Shown here: positions 1 to 11,811 of the stretch, piece by piece
Layout of the letters: each line of letters opens with the position of its first letter
Numbering within the stretch: position 1 is the stretch's first letter
Source of the DNA: Prorocentrum cordatum
Lineage: Eukaryota > Sar > Dinophyceae > Prorocentrales > Prorocentraceae
Length of the DNA stretch: 64,000 nt
Direction: 5' to 3'
Assembly (NCBI GenBank): GCA_963575745.1
Contig: CAUYUJ010014333.1
Span: 220,001-284,000, forward strand
Position numbers and translations under genes: made by a program
The notes under the pieces: model-generated
What the model saw: only the letters and a program-made list of their open reading frames with translations
Told to the model about the DNA's origin: nothing
The model's database searches: none

Positions 1-900
1 GGCGGGTGTGGGGAAGGGTGGGAAGGGTCCTCCTTCTCATCCGCCAATACAGTCAACACCAACACCACCCACACACACACGCAACACACCACGCATGAGA
101 TCCAACACCCTCCGCCACACACACCCCTTCCGAAGGACCCACTCTGCCGAGGGACGGGGTGGCGGAGAGGGTCAGGTCAACCCGCCATGGGCCCTAATAT
201 GGAGTGCGGTTCAGGGCAGGCTCGCACAACTGAATGCGCCCGCGCAGCGCCTGGAATGCGCCTCCAAGAACCACGGCGCGTGGAAAGCAAGTCCCCGCCC
301 ACACCGCCTACACTCCTCACAACCCCCCCCCACACCTGAATGCCCACCCCGCCCGTTTCGCAGCAAATAGGCCAATACGGCAACTTGAAAACACAAGTGG
401 CATGGCTGCCTGCGGAAGAAGGACTGGGGTGGACCAAGATAAGGTTTGAGGAGAGGCGAGTTGAGGATGACTGCGCCGACATGTGCGAAATAGGCCAACA
501 CACAAACTCGGTGCCCTCTCTCGATCCCCCTGCAGGCACGGAGTCCCAGAGCTGGAGTGAAGACTGGCACGACTGGCGCTTCCACCAGCCTGCAGCTCAC
601 TCTGAACTGAAACTCGCCCCGAAATTGATTGGCAAATGATTCATCCCTCCTCCATCAAACACCCCTCCCCCTGATCCATAGAACTAGGCCACTGGCAAGC
701 GATGCAATGCCGATGCCTCTGATCTGGCCTGGGAAGGGACGTCTTGGGGGGGGGGGGAAGAGGGTAGATTGCCGACAGAAAGGAGGACGGTGGAGAGAGT
801 GGGCCTACGCCCTACTGCTCAAGAAAGCGTTGGCGTCGGCGGCGGCCCCTCTCGAACCGCTCCCGCTCACTCGCAAACTCCCGCCAGGGCTGGACGTTGT
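1..900. other. No gene recognised
   Basis: C-rich and CA-rich sequence at the left edge, with a run of about 13 G near 745-758. Several short open frames overlap on both strands, but none shows a domain, conserved motif or codon pattern that I would call a gene. Confidence 0.5.
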
Positions 901-2093
901 GCGTTCGATTAGTGTTCGTTTTGTCATTCATGTTGCTCTACCCGTTTGCCTGCGCCTCCCTGCCCAACAACAAAAAAACAGCACAGCCGAAGTCCAGCAA
1001 AACAGCGTTACGGTACAGCCCTGTTTCCCGCTCCCTCGGCCGCCGCGGCAAACTCCGCGCGTCGAAGGCGGGATCGCTCCTTCTTGAGCTCGTCCTGCTT
1101 CTCGCGCTGCTCCTGATCGTGGCGCGCGGCAACACGTGCGAATAAAACCTCCAGCGTGAGCCGGCGCCCTTTCGATGTCATACTTGGCCGGGAACGTTCT
1201 CGAAGAGGATGCGATGTTCATCCACGCGGTCCCCCTGGAACTTCTTCTCTGGTACTTGATCCAATTCGACCTGCGGAGACAACTCTGTGGACCAATTACG
1301 CAGCACACCCGAGCTCGAAGCACGAACAGGACCAGAGGTTATATCCAAGCAGACATGTGGACCATGTCCTCAAACGAACCTCGCGGGAGGTCCATTTGAA
1401 CCCCGACTTTGGTCGCGTCCACACCGTTGATTTCCTGCGCGAGCCTGGTAAAATAGAGATGGTTCGACCCAACAGTTTCCCCAGCGAGCTTGGCATCATC
1501 AAGGGTTTTGCCCTCACTGTGCAGCTGCTCCGTGAGCTGGTGCACCTGGGACTGCAGATGCTGCAGCTTGACGTCCCAGTCAGACGATATCAAACAAGGA
1601 GTTTTGGATGACTCCGACGGCCATGTCTTATTCGTGGCTGGGCTGCTCTGCGTTGGACTCCTCCGTGCCCGAGCTTGCCGCTGCCCCTCACGAGCCCTCT
1701 GCTTCGTCCTAGTCGCTGTACATCTCATTGGGCCGGCTGCGAGCTGATGCCCACTGCCTCTGCCCTTGCTTGCCTTGCTGGTGGTGCTGCACGCGGGACA
1801 GGCCTCGTGTAAGGTCCGCGTCCATGCGAGCGAGGTGTGCCGACATGCTCTCCTCGCTGATCTTCTCCACCAGCCCCAGGGTGGCCAGTTCCGCAGCCGC
1901 CTTTCCAGGACGAGTTCATCTTCAGCGCCACCGCCGCTGCAGAGAGCCCCTGGAACGGGCGACCAGCTGCCTGTGCCATCTTGAGCATGGCGGATCGATG
2001 CAGCTTTGCCACCAATACGTAGGTGCGGTTCCCGCTGCACCGAATACATCCGACAAAAAAAACAGAAGCGGAAACAGACGCGGAAACAGACAA
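900..2093 (-). pseudogene. Frameshifted ORF1-like retrocopy fragment
   Basis: Read on the minus strand, protein-like sequence continues from about 2093 to 1150 but changes frame several times. Seen in order: a segment with AKLHRSAMLKMAQAAG (about 2010-1960), then in a second frame a hydrophilic helix-like segment with LVEKISEESMSAHLARMD, then near 1600-1340 HLQSQVHQLTEQLHSEG and FTRLAQEINGVDATKV, ending at a stop at 1339. A third frame continues with ELDQVPEKKFQGDRVDE to about 1180. The charged, heptad-like composition suggests a coiled-coil protein. It resembles in style the region at 16.0-17.6 kb, and both look like accessory (ORF1-type) proteins of dinoflagellate retroelements; that assignment is inference. 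The relic spliced leader at 2143-2165 lies just upstream on the same strand, so I read this as a decayed reverse-transcribed mRNA. No intact frame remains. Confidence 0.4.
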
Positions 2094-2142
2094 AGTTGTC
2101 GATACCGACCTGCCGACTGCCAGCGCAGAACGGGGCCTGCTA

Positions 2143-2165
2143 CTTGAGCCAAAGCTGGCTACGAA
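2143..2165 (-). other. Relic spliced leader (SL) in genomic DNA
   Basis: On the minus strand this reads CGTAGCCAGC followed by TTTGGCTCAAG. Compared with the 22-nt dinoflagellate SL it has one substitution near the 5' end and one T replaced by GC; all other positions match, including the complete 3' half TTTGGCTCAAG. SL is normally joined to mRNA by trans-splicing, so its presence in DNA directly ahead of a protein-like region (2093 downward) marks a retroposed mRNA. The functional SL RNA gene is excluded because the copy is mutated and no splice donor GT follows the AG. Confidence 0.7.
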
Positions 2166-2166
2166 T

Positions 2167-2330
2167 CCTCCTCTCTCTCATCCTCCTTCTCCTCCTCCTC
2201 CTCCTCCTCATCCTCCTCCAGCTCTCTTCCTCCTCTCGTCCTCCTCTCATTATCCTCCTCCTACTCTCCCTTCCTCCTCTCTTTCTCCTCTTTTCCGCCT
2301 CCTCCTCCTCAACCTCCTCGTGAACATCAT
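2167..2330 (+). repeat. (TCC)n pyrimidine tract
   Basis: Imperfect TCC/TCCTCT repeats on the plus strand that pass directly into the TCA array on the right. Open frames through it encode only Ser/Pro/Leu or Arg/Glu runs. Confidence 0.9.
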
Positions 2331-3482
2331 CGTCCTCATCGTCATCAACAGCACCACCCGCACCATTACCACCACCACCATTATCACCACCACCATCATC
2401 ATCATCTTCATCACGACCATCATCATCATCATCATCATCAGCATCATCCTCCTCCTCATCATCATCATCATCACCATCATCGTCATCATCATCAGCATCA
2501 TCATCATCAGCAGCAGCAGAAGCAGCGTCATCATCATCATCAGCATCATCATCAGCAGCATCAGCATCATCATCAGCAGCATCAGCTTCATCACCATCAC
2601 CATCATCCTCATAATCATCGACAGTGCTGGCATCATCATCATCGTCGTCATCAGCATGCCCACCATCAGCATCATCATCATCATCATCAGCCTCATCATC
2701 TTCATCATCATAAGCAACATCATCAGCCGACGCATCATCAGCATCAGCCTCACCATCATCATCAGCATCACCATAATCAGCATCAGCAGCATCATTATCA
2801 TCATCAGCATCAGCATCAGCATCGTTATCTTCAACATCGTCAACATAATCATCGCAATCACCAACACCATCACCATCACCATCACCAGTAACAGCATCAG
2901 CATCACCATCATCAGTATCACCGTCAGCATCATCAACATCATCATCAGCATCAACAGCAGCATCACCTGCATCATCATAACCATCAGTATCATCACCATC
3001 AGTATCATAAGCACCCTCATCATCATAAGATTCATCAGCATAGTCACCATCACCGTCATCATCATCATCACTAACATTCCTCATCGCATCGTCATTGTCG
3101 GCAGCATCATCATCATCATGATCATCATCATCTCCATCAACACGCCGACCATCACAATCGCCAATATCTTCCTCAGCGCAATGCACATCATCATCAGTGA
3201 CATCATCATCGTCCGCCTCATCATCATCAACAACAGCATCATCGTCATCTTCGTTCCCACCACCAGCATCATCATCAGCAGCAGCATCCAACTACAGCCA
3301 ACACCATCATCATCACCACCATCATCCTCATCAGCAGCAACAGCATCATCATCAGCAACGCCACCACCACCATCATCATCACCATCACCACGACCACCAT
3401 CATCATCATCATCATCATCATCAACAACATCAACATCAACATCAACATCAACATCAACATCAACATCAACATCATCATCATG

Positions 3483-3534
<52 letters not shown>

Positions 3535-3535
3535 C
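2330..3535 (+). repeat. (TCA)n triplet array, about 1.2 kb
   Basis: Imperfect TCA repeats with CAG, CAC and CGT interruptions; the cleanest runs are near 3385-3535, with a CATCAA hexamer stretch at 3420-3470. Frames through it read poly-Ser, poly-His or poly-Ile on plus and poly-Asp or poly-Met on minus. The resulting 250-490 codon open frames follow from the composition and are not annotated as genes. Confidence 0.95.
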
Positions 3536-4250
3536 TACCGACACCAACATTATCCCTCCTCTTCTCCTCGTAATCGTCGTCCTCCCCCTCATCCGTCTCC
3601 AACTCCCAATAGCATCCACAATGTGGCCCTCCGCCGTACGCGCAGAACCGCCCCGCCTCGTTGCGCTCCGCACAGGGGTTGCCGTGATCCCTGGCGCACG
3701 CCTTCGGGACCACAAGGAGGGCAAGGAGGGGCACAGAGGGGGTAAGGAGGGTGGGAAGGAGGGAGAGATACAGACAATGGTGGGAGATAGAGAGAGGGGA
3801 AGGGATAAAGAGAGAGAGAGAGACAGAGAGAGAGAGAGGAAAAAAAAAACAGACGGACATACAAACATATGCATATACCTATACGAAAATACTGGAACCA
3901 CGCGCGCTCGCTTCGCGCGCTCAGGTACTTCCCCATTCGTCCCCCTGATTATCCTCCACTCCGTTGCCTTGTAAGCCACCCACAAAATACCCCTCCCTAT
4001 CCCCTTTCTTACACATCCCCCCTCACTCACGTTTCCTCTCTTCCTCTCTCATCCTCCTCCATATCCGTCAAGGTCCACATGAACTGGATCCTGCACCGCA
4101 GTGTTCTTCCACCAGCCAAGATGGATTCGCAATTACCCTACGCACGAACACACACGAAGTTGTTGATATCCCTCACTTTAAGTGAGGTCCTCGTGTCGCA
4201 GTCCTCTCGTCTCCTCCATCCTCCTGCCCTCAATCTGCCTTCCGCTTCCG
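3535..4250. other. Purine tract and unassigned sequence
   Basis: A GGGAGG/GA-rich purine tract (about 3715-3850) ends in an (AG)n run and an A10 run. The rest is C/T-rich on the plus strand. No gene recognised. Confidence 0.5.
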
Positions 4251-4515
4251 CACGTCCGTTTCGGCACACCCTTCGCACGCGTTGTGCCACCAGAAGGAGT
4301 GGTTCCCCGCCCCATGTCGGCACACCCCTTCTACGTTTCGTGGCCCTCTTAGGGCGCTCCACCGAAGGCAGCAGTGGCAGGGTTTGCGTGGTAACCCGCC
4401 CAATTTCGGCACACCCCATACTCCTCTCGTGCCCCTATAGGGAGCTGCACCGAAGGCCCCAGTGGCAGTGTTCGCATGGTTATATACCCCATTTCGGCGC
4501 ATGCCTCACTTGAAG
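4250..4515 (+). repeat. 90-bp satellite family, small diverged array
   Basis: About three diverged copies of the satellite that fills 43.4-46.4 kb. The core words are TTTCGGCACACCCC, TTCGTGGCCC, TAGGGAGCTGCACCGAAGG and CCCCAGTGGCAG. Spacing of the TTCGGCACAC word is about 85-90 bp. The same family occurs inverted at 8370-9120. Confidence 0.8.
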
Positions 4516-4911
4516 ACAGAACTCCGCTGAACCTCCCAGGAGCACATGAAAGTGGCAACAGTTTCGCAGTTTGCAGCCCCACCCCAGAGACGGCGAGGTA
4601 GGAGACAAGCTAGGGAGCAGGAGCAGCCCCCAGGTGAGACGAGATAGGAGACAGGGCAAGCGCGAGGTAGGAGACAGGCGAGGAGAGAAACAAGGCGGCG
4701 GGAGAACCGACACCGCGCCGCTCTACTTTGAAACGACTAACGAGAAAACACAAAACAACAACTCCCTGGGACGACGCGCGCCGCGCTCCGGCCCGCCGCC
4801 TGGTAGCTGTAAGCCAGCCCCTCGTCGCAGCCCGCGCACGGGTCCTGCTCGACCTCCGCACGATGACCCCGCCCGGGCTCCCGCGCCGCTGCACTCACGC
4901 AGGCAAGCACG

Positions 4912-4964
4912 CACGGCGGCGGCGACGACGACGGCGACGACGACGGCGTTGAAGACGACGGCGT

Positions 4965-5026
<62 letters not shown>

Positions 5027-5205
5027 GCGGTTGCGGCAGCAACGACGACGACGACGACGACGACCTCGACGACGACGACGCCGACGACGATGACTGCGGC
5101 AGCAACGGCGGCGACGGCGACGGCAACGGCGACGACGACGACGACAACGACGACGATGACGACGACGACGATGACGATGACGACGACGACGGCGGCGGCG
5201 GCGGC
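4912..5205 (+). repeat. (GAC)n / (GGC)n array
   Basis: Nearly pure GAC repeats with GGC interruptions. All forward frames are open and read poly-Asp, poly-Thr or poly-Arg. This is a triplet microsatellite with no sign of a gene. Confidence 0.95.
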
Positions 5206-6230
5206 CAATCCTGAACGATGTTTGGTGCTTTGGACCCTTGGTGGGGGGCCTCTGGATGCCACCGGAATCCTGCGGGGCGACGACGACACAGCGACGAGCA
5301 CTCTTGGAAATTCCCGAACGCGCTGCAAAGTTTGAGCCTGCTCTAAGCCTCTCTCCCCTTCCTCTTATACACAGTCGTAGCTCGATTCCACGATTGCCAG
5401 GGCACGATGGGGACTTCCCCAAATCCCACGGTGATGCCTGCCATTCGCCGTTTCCACAGGTTGGCAACAGGATAACCAGCTCATGGTCCCACACCTGGAG
5501 GCCTCCCAAATGGGCAACAGTAGACAGGGTCGGAAAGAAACCGCATCGCCGATGCACTGGCGACTTTGGGACGGAGAAAATCGGACCCAAACTTGCGCGG
5601 CATCGCCGATGCGGCGCGATCCTCAGATCTCATCTGCTCCAGCCCCATCTGGAGGCCTGGCACCCGCAAGCCAACCGTCTTCGAACCAAATCCTCCCCAG
5701 GCTCGGTCAGCATCGAGTCGAGAAACCAGATCTAACCGGAACGAGCATTGGATCGGGCTGAACCGGCGGGAAGTAGGAAACAAACCGGATCGGCCGCGCC
5801 AGGATGCACACAGCAGCGCCATGCGGGCGTCGGGCGGCATCGGATCGTCGGAACATCGAAATCTGGATCCGGGCCGGAATTCGGAGCAGGGCGAGTTGAG
5901 ACAGCGGCGGCTCACAATCGGTCCCCAGACCCCTCCGGGGGTCCAAACGCACCAGTTTCCCGAGCAGCGTCCAGCCGCGGCGACGAGGGGGGCCCCCCGA
6001 AGGCCAACTACAGCTGTCTCAACCCGCCCTCCCCTGAGGAATCGATAAAACCAGGCTTGCCGAGACGGGCATCGCGGCATCCCAGCGGACCGATCAGATC
6101 GGCAATGCGCCCTGGCGAGGGCAGGCCTCCATGGCATGCAGCTGGATCTCGAGCTCGCCGACCGACTGGCTGACGCGCGTGACCGTCTGTGCCTCTTTCG
6201 GGACGGGCGTCGGGGGGAGGCATCGCCAGC
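5205..6230. other. Unassigned sequence with palindromic motif
   Basis: No gene recognised. Two copies of the near-palindrome GCATCGCCGATGC lie at 5543-5555 and 5600-5612. The same word recurs at 42.5 and 47.3 kb, so this belongs to a dispersed repeat. Confidence 0.4.
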
Positions 6231-6640
6231 ACCGGGGGGGGAGACCGAGGGCGAGGGCGAGGGCGAGGGCGAGGACTTCTGTCGCCTCTCGCCTTAGCGT
6301 GAAAATCAAGGCTCGAGGTTCGATGTCCAGGCTCGAGCATTTCCAGAACCACGACAGGGTCCCTCGTCGCAACGGCAGGACGCAGCTCGAGAAAGCTTGA
6401 CAGGATGAGCCCCTGGCCACAGGCGCCTCTCGCCTCTCGCCTCTGAAGATTGAGGGTTGAGGTTCAATGACGTCGAAGCTCGAACCTCCATCTTCACGCT
6501 GAGACAAGAGGTACGTCGATGACATCGAATCTTGAATCTCGAAGCGCTCGGACCTCGACATTGTCGAGGTGCGAGCCTTTTCGGGCTCACCGCAGGGTCG
6601 CTCGTAGTCACGGCTGGACGCAACTCGATGGGCCCCAGGG
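6230..6640. repeat. CTCGA-rich duplicated segment with GGGCGA run
   Basis: A (GGGCGA)n run at 6246-6275 is followed by CTCGA-rich sequence. The stretch near 6320-6395 (ending CGGCAGGACGCAGCTCGA) has a diverged second copy near 6560-6632 (ending CGGCTGGACGCAACTCGA), so this is an old tandem duplication of about 240 bp. No coding content is recognised. Confidence 0.5.
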
Positions 6641-6734
6641 CCCAGGAAAGGGCCATGGGGCCCATGCGTAGCGGATCTTGATGAAGACTTTCCTGGGGGG
6701 ACAGGGGTCTGGATGTCTTCGTGCTGGATGTATT

Positions 6735-6870
6735 TTCGACGTCGTCGCCGTCGTCGCCGTCGTCGTCGCCGTAGTCGTCGCCGTCATCATCATCATCATC
6801 AGACGATGACCGTCCCCCATCACCACACATCATCATTCGCATCATCAGCATCATCATCATCATCATCATG

Positions 6871-6913
<43 letters not shown>

Positions 6914-7062
6914 ACATAATCATCATCCGTAGCATCATCATCAGCATCATCATCGTCACCGTCACCATCACAATCGCCATTATCATCATCGTAATCATCA
7001 TCATTGCCATGATCGTGATCATGGTCATGATCATGATCATGATCATCATCATGATCATCATG

Positions 7063-7115
<53 letters not shown>

Positions 7116-7568
7116 TATCATCACAGTCACATTCACCATCACCACTACCAAAACCACCATCAGCATCATAATCCCCACTACCACCACCGAGACCACCATC
7201 ACCATCATCATCATCAGCAGCATCATCATCCTCATCCTAATCAGTATCCTCATCCTCGTCATTCTCCTCATCATCATCAGCATTACAACCATCATCATCG
7301 TAATCAGCATCGTCATCGTCATCGGAATCATCATCCTCACTATCATGACCATCATCACTATCATAGCCATCATCAGCATCGGCATCATCATCACCATCAT
7401 CACCATAATCACCAGCATAACCATCTCCATCATCATCACCATCAACACCATCAACCAAACACCAACACACCATCATCAGCCTCATCATCAACAGCATCAT
7501 CCGCATCATTATGCTATACATCAACATCATCAACACACAGCCTCGTGATTAAAGTCACCACCATCAAT

Positions 7569-7617
<49 letters not shown>

Positions 7618-7935
7618 CCATAGGTCGTCATCGCAAACACCACCACCGCCACCGCCACTATACATTATAACTATAATCATCACCAACACCACCACCACCA
7701 TCATCATCATGCGCACCACCAGCATCATCATCATCATCAGTAGCATCATCAGCATCATCAGCAGCAACAGCAAACACATCATTAACATCATCATCATCAG
7801 CATCATCAGCATCATCATCATCAGCATCACCACCACCATCATAATCATCATCCTCGGAATCAGCATCAGCATCATCATCAGCATCATCATCAGCATCATC
7901 AGCAGCATCACCATCACCATCACCATCACCATCAC

Positions 7936-7974
<39 letters not shown>

Positions 7975-8000
7975 TGTCATCGTCATCGTCATCAATGAGA
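6735..8000 (+). repeat. (GTC)n then (TCA)n array, about 1.25 kb
   Basis: Begins as GTC/GCC repeats (6735-6785), then TCA/ATC repeats with a GATCAT variant at 7010-7070 and clean ATC runs at 7060-7115 and 7568-7615. A short non-repeat patch occurs at about 7620-7690. Long frames through it are poly-Ile, poly-Met or poly-Asp and are not annotated as genes. Confidence 0.95.
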
Positions 8001-8217
8001 TCCCCGAGCCGTCGGCGCCCAAAAGGGCGCACTGGAGCTTGCGAGCGAGAGCCTCTGGGGGTCTCGCAAGCCCCAGAACATCCAGCGCTTTGACTGAGAA
8101 CAAGATCACGAACAATGACGACCATAGCCCTGGACCCCATCTTCCTGCTACCAGCTGGGAGCCAGACCGATCTGTGATATTTCTGGAGCCCGAAACTGGG
8201 CGAACACGCCTCGTGTG

Positions 8218-8255
8218 AAATTATCCCGTCGAAGGACCCACCCATATGCAGCTGC
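8218..8255 (-). repeat. Terminal motif of the 90-bp satellite array
   Basis: Read on the minus strand this matches the end motif found after each sub-array at 44.4, 45.8 and 46.4 kb: CTGCATNTGG, then TGGGTCCTTCG, then an AATTT word. Its presence here, at the matching end of the inverted array at 8370-9120, shows the array and its terminus belong together. Confidence 0.65.
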
Positions 8256-8369
8256 GAATCCCACAAGACAAAGCAAACGAATGAGGGGGCAAGCAAGCCG
8301 CGAATGGCGGCGGATGCAGCCAATCACCACAGGCAGTGCGCCATGGGGGGCCAAGTACGGGGGGGGGGC

Positions 8370-9120
8370 GGCATGCGGGCCACGAAACGTGTGAGGGTGT
8401 GACGAACTGGGCGCGGCGGCACCATGCCGACTCTTCCACTGGGACCTGCAGTGGAGCTCCCTATGGGGCCACGAAACGTGTGAGGGGTTGGGTGAGCCGA
8501 CATTGGCGCGGCGGCGCTGCGCGGACCCTCCAACTGAAGCCCGCGGTGGAGCTCCCTATGGGGCCACAAGACAATGTTAGGGGTGTGCCGAACTTGGCGC
8601 GGCGGCGCCATGCCAACCGTCCCACCCGGGCCCCTGGTGGAACTGCATATGGGGCGGGGAAGCGAATAGTGCGAGAGGTGTGCCGTGCGACGCCTCCCAC
8701 TGGGACCTCTGGTGGAGCTCCCTATGGGGTCACGAAGCGTGTGAGTGGTGTGCCGACGTGAGTGCGGCGGCGCCATGCAAATCCTCTAACTGAAGCCTGT
8801 GGTAGAACTCCCCAAGCGGCCACAAAACGTGTGAGGGTGTGCCAAACTAGGTGCGGCGGCGAAATGCGACCCCCCCCAATGTGGGCCTGCGGTGGACCTC
8901 CCCATGCGGCCACGAAGCGTGTGAGGGTGTGCCGAAATGGGTGCGGCGGCTAAATCCGAGCCCCCCCCTCGATTTGGGCATTCGGTGAAGCTCCCCATGG
9001 GGCCACAAATCGTGAGGGGCGTCCCACATGGGTGCGGCGGCGCCATGCGAGCCTTCCCACGGAAGCCATCGAAGAAGCTCCCTAAGCTCCCTATGGGGCC
9101 ACGAAACTTGTGGGGGGGTG
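8370..9120 (-). repeat. 90-bp satellite array, inverted
   Basis: About eight copies of the satellite in minus orientation. Each has GGAGCTCCC, TATGGGGCCACGAAACGTGT, GAGGGTGTGCCGA and GGTGCGGCGGC-type words. The copies are more diverged than those at 43.4-46.4 kb. Short open frames that run across it repeat the same peptide in changing frames and are not genes. Confidence 0.85.
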
Positions 9121-9124
9121 CCAA

Positions 9125-9960
9125 CATGTAACTGATGATGGTGACAGAGCTGGTGCTGGTGCCGATCAGACGGATGATGATGGCGATGATGGTGATGAGG
9201 ATGATGCCAATGATGGTGTTCATACTGAGCATGATGGTGATGATGCCGCTGATGATGGTCATGATGGTGACGATGACGATAAAGATGACGACGACGATAA
9301 CGATGACGATGACGATGATGATGATGACGATGATGACGATGATGATGATGATGATGATGATGATCGCGATGAAAATTTGGCAATGGCAGCGACGGTGGTA
9401 GTGACGCTGATGGTGGTGGTGATGATGCTGGTGGTGATGACGATGCCGCGGCGAATGCCGATGATGGTGATGCGTCCGACGATGATGATGATGATGACGA
9501 TGATGATGATTCTGATGGTGATGCTGCTTAAGGTCGTGGTGCTGACCATGATGACGTTGATGATGATGCTGATGATGCTGATGATTATAAGTATGATGAT
9601 GAGAATGACGACGGTCATGATGATGATGGTGATGGTGCTGGTGATAATGCTGGTGGTGATGGTGACGATGATGATGATGATGATGATGATGGCGGTGATA
9701 ATGATGGTGCTACGATGATCCTGCTGCGGGTGCTACCGCTGGTGATGATGATGCTGCTGATGATAACAATACTGCTGTTATTGACGATGGTGATGATGCT
9801 GATGCTGATGGTGAGCATGATGACGATGAGGATGTTGATGGTGGTGATGATGATGGTAATAATGACGATGATGAGGATGATGCTGATGCTGGTGCTGATG
9901 ATGGTGATGATGGTGATGATGATTATGATGCTGATGATCATGTGGATGATGGCGATGACA
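9125..9960 (+). repeat. (GAT)n array
   Basis: GATGATGGT-type repeats on the plus strand, that is, the TCA family in the opposite orientation to the arrays at 2.3, 6.8 and 18 kb. The open frame of about 200 codons is poly-Asp/Met and is a by-product of composition. Confidence 0.95.
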
Positions 9961-9961
9961 A

Positions 9962-10195
9962 CGAGGAGGAATGATGATAAGGAGGAGGAGAATGATGATA
10001 AGGATAAGGAGGAGGAGGAGGAGGAGGAGGAGGAGTGGAAGGAGGAGGAGGAGGAGGTGGATGAGTAGGAGGAGGAGAGGGGAGGAGGAGGAGGAGGAGG
10101 AGGAGGAGGAGGAGGAGGAGGAGGAGGAGGAGGAGGAAGAGGAGGAGGAGGAGGAGAAGGATGACGAGGAGGATGAGGAGGGCGGCGGCGGCGGC
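9962..10195 (+). repeat. (GGA)n purine tract
   Basis: GGA/GAG repeats with a pure run near 10083-10150, directly abutting the GAT array. It reads poly-Glu/Arg/Gly forward and poly-Leu/Pro/Ser in reverse. Confidence 0.95.
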
Positions 10196-10785
10196 GGAGC
10201 TCTGCAGGTCCACGAGTCTGCCGCGGGGGTCTCGAATGAACCCTGAACCAGCTGAAGGGCCCAGGACGCGCTACGGATAGCGGTGCAATCGCACGAGGGG
10301 GGGGCTCAGGTGCGCCATCGGCTAACCCAGAAGGGGAATATATCCCTGGGGCCAGGCCGAATAGCCATCGACAAATCGGGAGGCCACTGACTCTCTACAA
10401 TAGGCGGAGAACAACATCAGGATTAAATCAACCGGCGAGCTGAACCTGAACATCAAAAAAAAACTTAGGTGGTCCAAGGGCGGCGATCCACGAGGCACGA
10501 GTTTCTGGATCCGCGCTGGGACCCCTGGATCAGTCGGTAAATCGCGTCATCCAAGGAGGTAAAGGAGGTTAAGCGGGGACGGCGGGACGAAGACTCAAAC
10601 GACGAGCTAAGAGGCGGAGAAGGAGGAGAATGAGGAGGATGAGTGGATGAGATCTGGCATGCTCTAGTCGGGGTCCTCGGTGGCTCACTCTACTCAGATG
10701 TCATCGAGCCCATCAAGGGCCAATAGGAGCAGGCGCTCCTGGTGCGTCGTGGACGGGAGCCCTTCTTGAAACAGAAGGAGGACGA
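10195..10785. other. Unassigned single-copy-looking sequence
   Basis: Mixed-composition DNA between two purine tracts, with no repeat word that I recognise and no open frame carrying a known motif. It contains an A9 run near 10457. Confidence 0.4.
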
Positions 10786-11225
10786 GGAGGAGGACGACGA
10801 GGATGAGAAGGAGGAGGGGGAGAATATCGGAGGGAGGGAGGGAGGGAGGGAGCGGGGAAAAGAGGGGGGGGGGGAGGGAGGGAGGGAAGACGCCAAGCGT
10901 TGCTGAGTCGAAACGGTGACCCAACACTGCACCACAGCCTCGCTTGGATCTCATGGGAAGGTTCCCGAGGGCACCCGAGGGCGTACGAGAGCCCCGAAAG
11001 GGTCTCCGAGGGCCCTCGCGCAGGCCCTCGCGTGAGCCCTCGCGTGGGCCCTCGCGTGCCCCGCCACGCGCACGCGCCGCGAATCGCGCACGCGCGCACG
11101 AGAGAGACAGGGCGCCGCCTGCCCGCCGAACGTGGCGGGCAGCATGGCGAGCACAAGCAGCGCATGGAAGCCCTGCGGGGGGGGGGGTCCTCTCCTTCTC
11201 CTCCTCCTCCTCCTCCTCCTCCTGA
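10785..11225. repeat. Purine tracts and a 12-bp GGCCCTCGCGTG repeat
   Basis: GGA and GGGA tracts at about 10780-10890, then several copies of a 12-bp word close to GGCCCTCGCGTG at 11005-11065, then a G9 run and a TCC tract at 11178-11222. Confidence 0.7.
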
Positions 11226-11790
11226 TTATTAGTATTAGTATTAGTACTAGTAGTAGTAGTCGTATTAGTGCTAGTATTAGTTTTAGTGTTAGTGTTCGCA
11301 TTCGCATTCGCATCATTATTCGCATTCGCAGTAGCATGCGTACTTATTTGATACAAGTCGTGTGACTACTCTTCTTATTCGTCTTCTATATAATATGACT
11401 GTTGGTGTTGTTCGTATCTTATTCGCAGTAACCGTTTTACCAGTAGTAATAGCATTTCTAGTGCTACTCACTACTGTTTGTTTGCGACTAATAAAAGTCA
11501 GCTTATGTGTCGTACCATTGTACGTATCAGTGCCATTCAAAGCCTTATCATTATTCCCATGCTTATGATTATTTCAAATAGTGTCCATCGTAGTGTTATG
11601 ACTAGTGTTCGTAGTGTCAGTCTATTTCGTGGTAGTGCTCGTGCCAATACTACTATGGATATTGATTGTACTGCTATACTCATTCTTATGGTTCAAATTA
11701 CGATGAATAGGCATATGATTATTATTAGTATTCAACCTATTCGTATCAGCGCGCGTATTGGTAATGTTAACCATCGTAAGCTTACGCTGG
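11225..11790 (+). repeat. AT-rich decayed NNT-phased triplet region
   Basis: It starts as ATTAGT/AGTAGT repeats and decays rightward into sequence in which most triplets in one frame still end in T (AGT GTT CGT AGT ...). It is clearly AT-richer than its surroundings. The plus-strand frames read as hydrophobic peptides, which follows from T-rich codons; I do not call a membrane protein. Confidence 0.6.
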
Positions 11791-11811
11791 CTGTTATTAC
11801 CATTGATATCA

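Noticed and set aside
2023-3860. Long open frames of Ile/Ser/His or Asp/Met (up to 486 codons), and similar ones at 6306-8323, 9110-10068, 17737-18552 and 51000-51850
   Set aside because: TCA, GAT and GAC triplets contain no stop in most frames, so such frames arise from composition alone. There is no conserved domain and no start or stop context.
11362-11568. Hydrophobic 68-codon frame that looks like a membrane protein
   Set aside because: It lies in the T-in-third-position patch, where T-rich triplets force Val, Leu, Phe and Ile. There is no conserved motif.
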